Origin: a virus | Strand: one strand, 5' to 3' | Virus record (IMG/VR): IMGVR_UViG_3300049893_000608 | Coordinates: 1-22,735 of that record | Length of the DNA: 22,735 nt | Shown: positions 12,660 through 19,919 of the stretch, one piece after another | How the letters are laid out: each line of letters opens with the position of its first letter | Numbering within the stretch: position 1 is the first letter of the stretch | Translations under genes and position numbers: made by a program | Notes under the pieces: model-generated | Told to the model about the DNA's origin: nothing | Database searches by the model: none | Seen by the model: the letters and a program-made list of their open reading frames with translations, nothing else

Positions 12660-13460
12660 ATGTTATTATCACAATTTGGCGTAATACCCTCTCGACCAGC
12701 AACGGTAGGTCAGTGGGATAATGTGGTGGCTATATATTCAATGGTTAAAGAAAAATCAGATTATACAGGAAGTTGTATGAGGGTTTGGAGAGCATCTGAT
12801 TCGACCGAACAAGATATAGGATTTTCTGGGGATAATCTCGACACAACTGCATTAAGTACATTTTGTTCGGGGACATCTGGATATGTATCTAAGTGGTACG
12901 ACCAAAGTGGAAATGGGAGAGATGCTGTTCAGGCTACATCTGGTAATATGCCTAGAATATATGAAAGCGGGGCTGTTCATGCTGGTGTATCTTTTCATAC
13001 AGTTTCAAGAAGACTTAATGCTTCTGGGTTGTTGGCTGCATTAACTGCAAATTTTACAATTCTGATGAAAATAAAGCCTAACTCTTATAACTATGGCGAC
13101 GCTATTTATGCCAATATTAATGGTGGAACTACAAGCAAGGGATTTAAAGTCTCTCAAAATGGAACTACAGTAAACCAATACAAGCTTGACGTTTATCCTT
13201 CTGGTGGAGCGAGTACAGATAAACTTTTGAAACAAGGAACTAACACCGACTACCATACATTAGCTATGACTCGAAATGGAACTGCTGTTGAAGGATTTTA
13301 TGATGGGACTTCATACTCTGACGAAACTGTAAATAGTGGAAATTTAGAACAGGCGAGTGGAGATAGTGCAATAGCTTATGGGCATAATGTTACTTATTTT
13401 AAAAAGTGGATGCTATTTTCAAGGGTTTTAAGCGACACTGAAATATCTAATTTAACCTAG
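12660..13460 (+). CDS. Arabinofuranosidase-B-like/lectin-like protein
   Basis: The 266-residue protein begins with a motif set seen in the N-terminal domain of fungal/bacterial alpha-L-arabinofuranosidase B and in many phage fibre proteins: GSCMRVWRASDSTEQDIGF (about 37-55), LDTTAL, then KWYDQSGNGRDAVQ (78-91). The rest is a concanavalin/LamG-like beta sandwich (NFTILMKIKP, HTLAMTRNGTAVEGFYDG, and MLFSRVLSDTEISNL at the end, a classic LamG ending). It therefore probably binds, and perhaps cuts, a surface polysaccharide; I cannot confirm catalytic residues, so binding is the safer claim. The ribosome site is AAAGGGGG. It follows the collagen-like fibre and precedes an esterase gene. Confidence 0.78.
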   Translation: MLLSQFGVIPSRPATVGQWDNVVAIYSMVKEKSDYTGSCMRVWRASDSTEQDIGFSGDNLDTTALSTFCSGTSGYVSKWYDQSGNGRDAVQATSGNMPRIYESGAVHAGVSFHTVSRRLNASGLLAALTANFTILMKIKPNSYNYGDAIYANINGGTTSKGFKVSQNGTTVNQYKLDVYPSGGASTDKLLKQGTNTDYHTLAMTRNGTAVEGFYDGTSYSDETVNSGNLEQASGDSAIAYGHNVTYFKKWMLFSRVLSDTEISNLT

Positions 13461-13472
13461 GAGGTGATTTTT

Positions 13473-14591
13473 GTGGCTATAGAAAAATTGAAGTATGATT
13501 TAAAATCTATTACTAATAGTGACATATCAGAAAACACTGTGTATCCAATCAATATCAAAGGGGCTTCTAATTACAATTTACTTAATCGAGCAGAACAAGT
13601 AGTTCCAAATATTACCGAGAATAAATATACTGCTAGTGGAAATTTATATTCTAATAATAGTTATTACATATCATCAAAGATACCAGTAAAAGCTAGCACT
13701 CAATATACTATGAGTTGTCTTGTTGGCTCAAGTGTAAACTATGGCTCTATGTATGATAAAAATGATAATTATTTAGCAAATATAAACGATAATTCAGCTC
13801 ATCCAGTAACAACTTTTACAACTACATCAACAACAGCATATATAAGGATAAACTGCTATGGAGTGACTAGAACAGCAACAACTATATCGGCTGATGCTAT
13901 GATAGTTGAAGGTGACACATTGCCAGCTATTACAGTTCCATATGGTGTTGATTTAGACTGGCTTAAATTAAATACATCACAATTAACATTAGCAGGCAAT
14001 AGATGGCTAGGTAAAAAAGCAAACTTTTTAGGTGATAGCATAACGGCTGGAAATCAAACCGCTGGTACTGCTTTTCCTACTTTGGTTGGACAATATCTAG
14101 GATTAAGTGTTTGCAGAAATTATGGTATATCTGGTACTACAGTTGGAACAGGTACAGGAGAAAATAATCCGATGGTTACAAGATATACGGATATGGATGA
14201 CGATGCGGATATTGTTGCATTTAATGGCGGGTTAAATGATCTACCATATATTAATAATCTTGGAACAATAAATGATGCAGTAACCACAAGTTTTTATGGA
14301 GCATTAAATGTTCTCGTTGATGGTTTAATAACAAAATATCCATCTGCATTAATATTTGGGATGACAACGACTCCCCGTGAATCTGCTGGAAATGTCGAAG
14401 GATACGCTGCTGCTATACAAGCTGTATGTGCTAAATTTCTTATACCATGCTTGGACTTATACCATATAAGTGGCATGAATCCAAAAAACGCATCTATGAA
14501 AGCGGCATATTTTGGAGATGGACTACATCATAGCGCAGCAGGTAAAGTAAGACTTGCAAATATAATTGCAGGGTTTATCAGAACTCAATAA
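13473..14591 (+). CDS. SGNH-hydrolase (GDSL-like esterase) with N-terminal beta domain
   Basis: The start is a GTG at 13473 after AGGAGGTG; a GTG at 13464 lies inside the site. The 372-residue protein has an N-terminal carbohydrate-binding-like beta domain (about 40-155, with ASTQYTMSCLVGSS and following strands) and a C-terminal SGNH domain (about 180-372). All four blocks are present: GDSIT (187-191, nucleophile Ser189), GISG (218-221, oxyanion Gly), NGGLND (251-256, Asn255) and DGLHHS (349-354, Asp349 and His352). Such enzymes remove acetyl or other acyl groups from glycans; phage versions act on O-acetylated capsule or cell-wall polymers. There is no signal peptide, in keeping with a virion enzyme. 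Its substrate cannot be read from sequence. Confidence 0.92.
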   Translation: MAIEKLKYDLKSITNSDISENTVYPINIKGASNYNLLNRAEQVVPNITENKYTASGNLYSNNSYYISSKIPVKASTQYTMSCLVGSSVNYGSMYDKNDNYLANINDNSAHPVTTFTTTSTTAYIRINCYGVTRTATTISADAMIVEGDTLPAITVPYGVDLDWLKLNTSQLTLAGNRWLGKKANFLGDSITAGNQTAGTAFPTLVGQYLGLSVCRNYGISGTTVGTGTGENNPMVTRYTDMDDDADIVAFNGGLNDLPYINNLGTINDAVTTSFYGALNVLVDGLITKYPSALIFGMTTTPRESAGNVEGYAAAIQAVCAKFLIPCLDLYHISGMNPKNASMKAAYFGDGLHHSAAGKVRLANIIAGFIRTQ

Positions 14592-14650
14592 TCCCAATAA
14601 AATTTTGCTTTTAATGGAACTAAAAATAAAATATAAACGGAGGGTTTTCT

Positions 14651-15634
14651 ATGAATATCGAAAAATTCTTTCAAGGCACAGTATCAAGCACAGCAACAAC
14701 ATTTACATTGCCATATGCGGCAAGAAATGTAATCATCGCAAATGAAGGTAGCGAAAATGTAACCGTTAGCTTTTCTGTAAACAATGTACTTACAGTAGGC
14801 GTAGGTGAATCAAAAAGCTTTGCAGGCATTAACCTAAAAACATTTACAGTAGCAGCTGCTTCTTCATCGTCAACAATTGAAATTACAGTGGAATATGATG
14901 CAGTATTTGCGCAAATGGAAGAGTATCTCCCTACGGGTTTGAGTAAGTTGCCGTCAAGGAAGTTTGAAATATTTGACGATTTCTTACAGCAGACAATAAC
15001 AGAAGCAGACACGCCTTGGGCTTTTAATAAAGGTAATGATGCACAAGCGGCAGACCCTGTTATAGTAGCGGCAGCAGAAGAAGGCGTAATTCGTTTGACC
15101 ACGGGCAACAACTCAGGTACGCTTTCTGATGATGGAAGTCAAATAGTATGTGCTGTTCCTGTACAAGCTGATTCTGGTGGGTTAGTATTTGAAACAAGGC
15201 TAAAAATTAACACAGCCGTTACAACTGTTTCGGTAAATGCAGGCTTTACTGACAGTACATCTCTCGAAGAACCATTCACAATATCGGGCTCAACAATAAC
15301 AGCGGTTGCTACTGATGCGGCTTGTTTTGTTTATGACACAGCTCAAACAACAGACCAATGGATGGCATGTTCGGTTGACGGAGATACAGTTGATGAAGAT
15401 AGCGACTTGACGGGTATTGCTCCTGTAGCTGATACATACCAGACGCTTAGAATAGAAGTAGACTCTGATGGGAACACAATCAGATATTACATTAATGGTT
15501 CACTTGTAAGGACTCTTACAATAACAGGCATATCTCCTAGTGTAAATCTATATGCCACAGTAGTAGCCAACGCAACAACTACGACAAGCAGAGTTGTGGA
15601 CATTGATTATATTTATGTTGCTCATAACAGATAA
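14651..15634 (+). CDS. LamG/ConA-like virion protein, 327 aa
   Basis: GGAGGG lies 9 bases before this ATG. The 327-residue product has two parts. Residues 6-88 form a compact beta domain (GTVSSTATTFTLPYAARNV, VGVGESKSFAGINLKTFTV). Residues 103-327 look like a concanavalin/LamG-like sandwich: FEIFDDFL, SGGLVFETRLKINTA, QTLRIEVDSDGNTIRYYING and VVDIDYIYVAH are its typical strands. Lectin-like domains of this type bind glycans. No catalytic residues are obvious. The protein is encoded after the esterase and before the decoration-like gene, still ahead of the tail connector genes, so it is probably carried on the head or its fibres. Family naming is moderate; virion location is inferred. Confidence 0.72.
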   Translation: MNIEKFFQGTVSSTATTFTLPYAARNVIIANEGSENVTVSFSVNNVLTVGVGESKSFAGINLKTFTVAAASSSSTIEITVEYDAVFAQMEEYLPTGLSKLPSRKFEIFDDFLQQTITEADTPWAFNKGNDAQAADPVIVAAAEEGVIRLTTGNNSGTLSDDGSQIVCAVPVQADSGGLVFETRLKINTAVTTVSVNAGFTDSTSLEEPFTISGSTITAVATDAACFVYDTAQTTDQWMACSVDGDTVDEDSDLTGIAPVADTYQTLRIEVDSDGNTIRYYINGSLVRTLTITGISPSVNLYATVVANATTTTSRVVDIDYIYVAHNR

Positions 15635-15649
15635 TAGTGGGGTGAGAAT

Positions 15650-16225
15650 ATGGCATTAGTAAATTCAAGTGTAGAGGATATAACGGCTGATACTATGTTA
15701 GCCACAAGCAAGCCTAAGATAGATGGGAATGATGATAAACTATTAGCGAACGATGTAGCAATAGAAGCAAGAGTCACCACTTTGGAGGGTGGCTCTTTTT
15801 CTTCTGCAACAAAAACTAAGTTTACCGCTGAAGGTGGATTAGCTATTAAACTAACTAACAAAACAGGTACAACAAGCGTTAAGGGTACGGTCGTATCTGC
15901 GGCAACTGGAACAGATAATGCTTTTATATTGCAGGCGAATGAGTATGATGCAATTGGCGTTGTGTATGAAAACGGTATAGCTGATGCGGCAGAATGTTGG
16001 GTGGTAGTCGCAGGAATTGCACAGGTGTTATTAAAGGATTCTACGGCGGCAACGAGGGGATATATTGCCTTGTGTGCTGATACCGATGGAAGATTTATCG
16101 CAACGGCACCAAGCGGAAGTCCTCCAATCGCAACAGATACACACTTTAAGGAAATAGGACATGTAATTGAAAGCCAAAATTCTGGCACGAACGTCCTTTG
16201 CAAATGCGTACTACACTTTAACTAA
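15650..16225 (+). CDS. Head decoration-like protein, 191 aa
   Basis: GGGGTGAG lies before the ATG. The 191-residue product has a helical N-terminus with a short coiled coil (NDDKLLANDVAIEARVTTLE, about 27-46), suited to trimer formation. A beta domain follows, of a type that recurs in phage capsid-associated proteins (GLAIKLTNKTGTTSVKGTVV, then YDAIGVVYENGIADAAECWV, then VLLKDSTAATRGYIAL, then EIGHVIES and CKCVLHFN at the end). Domains of this kind resemble the small beta-barrel head decoration proteins that clamp capsid subunits at threefold sites. I do not see a catalytic motif. It is the last gene before the head-tail adaptor, and it completes the run of surface proteins behind the capsid gene. 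Confidence 0.72.
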   Translation: MALVNSSVEDITADTMLATSKPKIDGNDDKLLANDVAIEARVTTLEGGSFSSATKTKFTAEGGLAIKLTNKTGTTSVKGTVVSAATGTDNAFILQANEYDAIGVVYENGIADAAECWVVVAGIAQVLLKDSTAATRGYIALCADTDGRFIATAPSGSPPIATDTHFKEIGHVIESQNSGTNVLCKCVLHFN

Positions 16226-16237
16226 TGGGGGTGACTT

Positions 16238-16807
16238 ATGGCTAACTTAACCCTTCAACAAATGATTGACAAGGTCGCCATGTATACGAGACGAGAGATT
16301 GGAGCGTCTCCATATACAGGCGAAAACTTAGATATAGTTAATAAAATTAAGGACGGTATCAACTACGCATATGAGAAAATATGCAAAGAGAAGTACCGTC
16401 TTTCTTATACTCAGGATATAACGCTAGACAGTAACCTTGAGTATGACACAAGCAATTTAACAAAGACTCTCTTAGAGATTAAGAAAATCAACTATGATAA
16501 CTTGAATTATCGGTTTGAGTTCATGGATGATGATGTAATTCGTATTCCTGATGGTACAAGTGGAACAACGTATGAAATAACCTATACATATGTTCCGACT
16601 GTGTTATCAGACTTAACGGATAAGCCAGAGTTCAAAGAAGGTCAAATTGACGATACCATTATATGTTACTATGCGGCGTATCACTATTTGAATATTGAGA
16701 TTGATTCGTCAAGTATTACATGGCTAAACCTTTTCAATGAAGGATTTGAAAAAATAAGAGACAGAAAAGGTGCAAGCAAAAAAGTTAAATCATTAGCGAG
16801 GTGGTAA
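16238..16807 (+). CDS. Head-tail adaptor protein (P22 gp4-like position)
   Basis: This 189-residue, mostly helical protein (LTLQQMIDKVAMYTRREIG, DGINYAYEKICKEKY, then strands around 60-115 and a long C-terminal helix) has the size and make-up of adaptor proteins that dock under the portal in podoviruses. It starts the connector cluster and overlaps nothing, but lies 1 base before the next gene, whose GAGGTGG ribosome site overlaps its last codons. The mixed helix-strand-helix order with an aromatic-rich end (CYYAAYHYLNIEID) is typical of this group. The role as connector follows from shape, size and order; I cannot prove direct portal binding. Confidence 0.75.
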   Translation: MANLTLQQMIDKVAMYTRREIGASPYTGENLDIVNKIKDGINYAYEKICKEKYRLSYTQDITLDSNLEYDTSNLTKTLLEIKKINYDNLNYRFEFMDDDVIRIPDGTSGTTYEITYTYVPTVLSDLTDKPEFKEGQIDDTIICYYAAYHYLNIEIDSSSITWLNLFNEGFEKIRDRKGASKKVKSLARW

Positions 16808-16808
16808 C

Positions 16809-18704
16809 ATGGCTATACCTTTGCAAACGGCTAGACCGCCACAAAGATTGAATTTTAAGGTGAATAAGTTTAAAGGGGTAAATAAAAGTGTTACCCCTTC
16901 TCAGATTGATGATGGGCAAAGCCCTGATATGCTAAATTTCCTGCTTGATAGTGAGTTTGCTTTGGATAAACGCACGGGGTATTATGCTTTATTTGACAAG
17001 CTACTTGGTGCATATACTTGGGCTGATGGTGAGTGGTCAAGTGCGGCTTGGACAAGTGGAACAGAGGATAACCCCGTTAAGGGGCTTTTTTTATATCGTA
17101 AAAGTGATGGCAATATAGAAAGGCTTATGTTTCAAGGTGGAAGCCTATACAAATGGACTGACACCACAAATACACTTATTTACACTGGTCTTGCTGATAC
17201 CATTCCAACAACATTTCAAGTGAATGATATTTTCTATTTTATGGATGGTACGGGATATTATTCATACAATGGAACTACTGTATCCGACATGACTGGTGCA
17301 AACGCATACGCTCCAACTATAACGCTAGGTCGTGCTCCTACTGGTGGAGGCACGGCAAACGAACAATTAAATTTGATTGGTACGGGATTTAAAGATTCAT
17401 TTTCGGGCAACGGTTCATCCACAACTTATACACTAAGTTATGCAGGATTAGCTTCAACGACCGTAACGTGTACCATTGGTGGCGTAGCAAAAACCGAAGG
17501 CACACATTTTACCGTGGATAGGACGAATGGAACAGTAAACTTTTCGGCGGGAACTTCTCCGCACGGTGCGCCTGCAAGTGGAACAAATAACGTTGTAATA
17601 ACGGCTTATAAGACATGGGACGATTACACAACAAGGAAAGAAAAAATAATTAAGTGTACGCTTTCAATATTCTTTGGTGGTACAAACGATACTAGAGTAT
17701 TAGTGAGCGGACACCCAACGTTGAAGAATATAGTTTATAGGTCAAGTTTAACTTCGGCAGGATATGCAGACCCGACATACTTTCCCGAAAACACATATTC
17801 CCTTGTTGGAGCAAATAACGAATCAATTTTAAACGTTGCAAAGCAATATGACACGCTTATTATTGTGAAGGAAAGCACGACCTATACAATGGCATATGAG
17901 ATTAACGGCGGAACGGCTCAATACACCACAAAGCCTATAAATGATACTGTGGGTATATATGCAAAGAATAGTTTAGCTATCCTTGATAATAACCCAACGT
18001 TTGTATCAAATAAAGGCGTGTATCAGCTTATTCAAGGACAGGTAAGAGACGAGCGTAACATGAAGCATTTGTCTGAGAATATTGACGAGGATTTGTTGAA
18101 TGAAGCTAACCTTGATGATGCTGTGGGGTATGACTTTGATAAGAAGTATTATATATGCCTTCCTTCTGGAAAGACGTATGTTTATGACTATGCCGCTAAA
18201 GAATGGCTCATATGGAACAACATAAAGGCTTCTTGCTTCTACGATGAAGGTAACTACCTTTACTTTGGAGCGAGTGACTGCGGCTGTGTATATAAGTTCA
18301 AGAAAGTTGATGATGTTGGTGCTTTCTATGATGATGGTGCGGCTATAAACTCTTACTGGAAAAGTAAAGTATTCAACCTAAAACGTGGAGACTTCCAAAA
18401 GCTTATTGACAGGCTAATAATCACGCTAAAGCCGTACAGCATAAGTAGTGCAAAGATATATTATTCGGCTGACAAGAAGGTGTCAAAGTATGTTAAAGAG
18501 ATTGATTTAGTATCATTTGATTTTAACACGCTTGATTTTAGCAACTTCTCGTTTGAAAGCTTCACACTTCCACAAACAAAGACAGCTAGAATAAACGAAA
18601 ATAGCACAGTTTACTTTCAGATTGAAATTGTAAACAACGAAGCAGGCGAAGGCTTGGGAATAACGGAGATTGGTATTCTTCATGCACCACAAAAATATGT
18701 GTAA
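16809..18704 (+). CDS. P22 gp10-like tail hub/stabilisation protein, 631 aa
   Basis: GAGGTGG lies just before this ATG. The N-terminus (FKGVNKSVTPSQIDDGQSP, then DMLNFLLDSEFALDKRTGY) is a signature of the large beta-propeller proteins that close and stabilise the head-tail joint in P22-type podoviruses. The body shows repeated strand blocks with Tyr/Trp/Gly turns, in line with a propeller or tail nozzle. An inserted beta domain at roughly 190-275 (SGNGSSTTYTLSYAGL, IGGVAKTEGTHFTVD) resembles the 41-108 domain of the collagen-like fibre and could be a surface-exposed add-on. Length is somewhat above P22 gp10 (472), which the insert helps explain. No tape-measure or tail-tube gene is found nearby, which supports a podovirus tail. 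Confidence 0.8.
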   Translation: MAIPLQTARPPQRLNFKVNKFKGVNKSVTPSQIDDGQSPDMLNFLLDSEFALDKRTGYYALFDKLLGAYTWADGEWSSAAWTSGTEDNPVKGLFLYRKSDGNIERLMFQGGSLYKWTDTTNTLIYTGLADTIPTTFQVNDIFYFMDGTGYYSYNGTTVSDMTGANAYAPTITLGRAPTGGGTANEQLNLIGTGFKDSFSGNGSSTTYTLSYAGLASTTVTCTIGGVAKTEGTHFTVDRTNGTVNFSAGTSPHGAPASGTNNVVITAYKTWDDYTTRKEKIIKCTLSIFFGGTNDTRVLVSGHPTLKNIVYRSSLTSAGYADPTYFPENTYSLVGANNESILNVAKQYDTLIIVKESTTYTMAYEINGGTAQYTTKPINDTVGIYAKNSLAILDNNPTFVSNKGVYQLIQGQVRDERNMKHLSENIDEDLLNEANLDDAVGYDFDKKYYICLPSGKTYVYDYAAKEWLIWNNIKASCFYDEGNYLYFGASDCGCVYKFKKVDDVGAFYDDGAAINSYWKSKVFNLKRGDFQKLIDRLIITLKPYSISSAKIYYSADKKVSKYVKEIDLVSFDFNTLDFSNFSFESFTLPQTKTARINENSTVYFQIEIVNNEAGEGLGITEIGILHAPQKYV

Positions 18705-18717
18705 AGGAGTGGTATAG

Positions 18718-19698
18718 ATGGGCGATATAAACACACTTAAAGATACAAACGCCGTAACGACTATACAATCACTAGATGATAGACCAGTTTTAGCTACAAC
18801 TAACGCTTTAAAGGCAAAGTTTGACGAGTATCCTGATGATTTAAGGGAACGTGTTAATAATTTGATAGATTATTTGCTGAAAAATAATAATACAGACGAT
18901 GGGGCAAGCAATATCGGTATCAATTCACCTTATGCCACTACGGTAAAGGGATTGTTCGATTACATATTAGGTCTAGGTACAGGAACTCTTCCTCCTGATG
19001 GAAGTATAACGAACGATAAACTAGCCACCACAAATAAAACAGGATTATTGGCAGACCTAACAACTACGGCAAAAACAACTCTTGTTGCTGCAATAAACGA
19101 AATATTGTCAACATTAACATCAACGTGTGGGTTGCTTGTTAATTTAACAACATCCGCAAAAACAAATCTTGTAGCTGCCATAAATGAATTGGTATCTATA
19201 AATTCTTATAATGTTGGCGAAGTCAAATACTTTGCTATGTCAATAGCTCCTACAGGATATTTAAAAGCTAATGGTGCTGCTGTAAGTAGAAGTGCATATG
19301 CTAGTTTATTCACAGCTATTGGGACAACTTTTGGGGTTGGTGATGGTTCGACTACGTTCAACTTGCCAGACTTGAGAGGCGTTTTCCCTCGTGGATGGGA
19401 TGATGGAAGAGGATATGATACAGGTCGTGTATTTGGTAGTTATCAGGCCGATGATATTAAGGCTCATGGTCATACGTTTACTACTTCAAGTAATGGAGAT
19501 CATAATCATACATATAGCCAATATAATACTAGCGTTTATGGTTCTGGCAATGGTAATAATCAGCCTGTGAATACTACATCTTCAACTACTACAGGAAATG
19601 CAGGAACCCATACACACACAGGCACAACCGATAATAATGGTTCAGCAACTGAAACAAAAGTAAAAAACGTAGCTTTATTGGCTTGTATCAAATATTAG
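18718..19698 (+). CDS. Tail fibre with phage collar domain, 326 aa
   Basis: AAAGGAGTGG lies before the ATG. The N-terminus (about 1-60) is helical and charged and should anchor the fibre. Two near-copies of a 21-residue helix (109-129 and 138-158, both ending in AAINE) form the stalk. Residues 165-230 match the phage collar/tail-fibre tip domain: VGEVKYFAMSIAPTGYLKAN, then FGVGDGSTTFNLPDLRG and FPRGWDDGRG. The C-terminus carries His-X-His pairs (250/252, 262/264, 298/300), like the metal-binding fibre tips of T4-type fibres, and ends in the usual NVALLACIKY. It is the likely receptor-binding protein. It follows the tail hub gene and precedes a small partner gene. Confidence 0.88.
   Translation: MGDINTLKDTNAVTTIQSLDDRPVLATTNALKAKFDEYPDDLRERVNNLIDYLLKNNNTDDGASNIGINSPYATTVKGLFDYILGLGTGTLPPDGSITNDKLATTNKTGLLADLTTTAKTTLVAAINEILSTLTSTCGLLVNLTTSAKTNLVAAINELVSINSYNVGEVKYFAMSIAPTGYLKANGAAVSRSAYASLFTAIGTTFGVGDGSTTFNLPDLRGVFPRGWDDGRGYDTGRVFGSYQADDIKAHGHTFTTSSNGDHNHTYSQYNTSVYGSGNGNNQPVNTTSSTTTGNAGTHTHTGTTDNNGSATETKVKNVALLACIKY
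19042..19191 (+). repeat. Two 63-base repeats in the fibre stalk
   Basis: 19042-19104 and 19129-19191 encode 21 residues each that differ at only five positions (start GLLA or GLLV, end AAINEI or AAINEL). They sit 87 bases apart start to start, giving a 29-residue period, and make up the stalk between anchor and collar domain. Confidence 0.75.
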
Positions 19699-19709
19699 GA
19701 GGAAATACA

Positions 19710-19916
19710 GTGAAAATATATCATTATCACCCAATTACCAAAGAATATATGGGAGAAGGGCTAGCTGACCTTTCGCCTCTTGATAAAAAGCATGGACGTG
19801 AGGTTTGGTTAGTTCCAGCAAATTCAACAACAGAAAGACCACCAGATGCAAAAACTGGATACATAAGAACTTTTGAAAATAATCAATGGATAGAAAATAA
19901 CATAATGGAGGTGTAG
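19710..19916 (+). CDS. Small fibre-associated protein, 68 aa
   Basis: The start is a GTG at 19710, 7 bases after AGGAGG; a longer frame beginning at 19683 would overlap the fibre gene and lacks a ribosome site. The 68-residue product has the layout of short tail-fibre partner proteins: an N-terminal strand pair (KIYHYHPITKEYMGEGLA), a central VWLVPANST with TERPP, and a C-terminal WIEN after an aromatic strand. This matches the N-terminal part of many tail fibre assembly or chaperone-like proteins. Directly behind the fibre gene, its likely job is folding or attachment of the fibre. Its stop is 3 bases before the next start. Confidence 0.72.
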   Translation: MKIYHYHPITKEYMGEGLADLSPLDKKHGREVWLVPANSTTERPPDAKTGYIRTFENNQWIENNIMEV

Positions 19917-19919
19917 ACT

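Noticed and set aside
15622-16203. Reverse open frame of 193 codons opposite the decoration-like gene
   Set aside because: It mirrors the forward gene almost exactly, lacks a ribosome site and has shadow-like composition.
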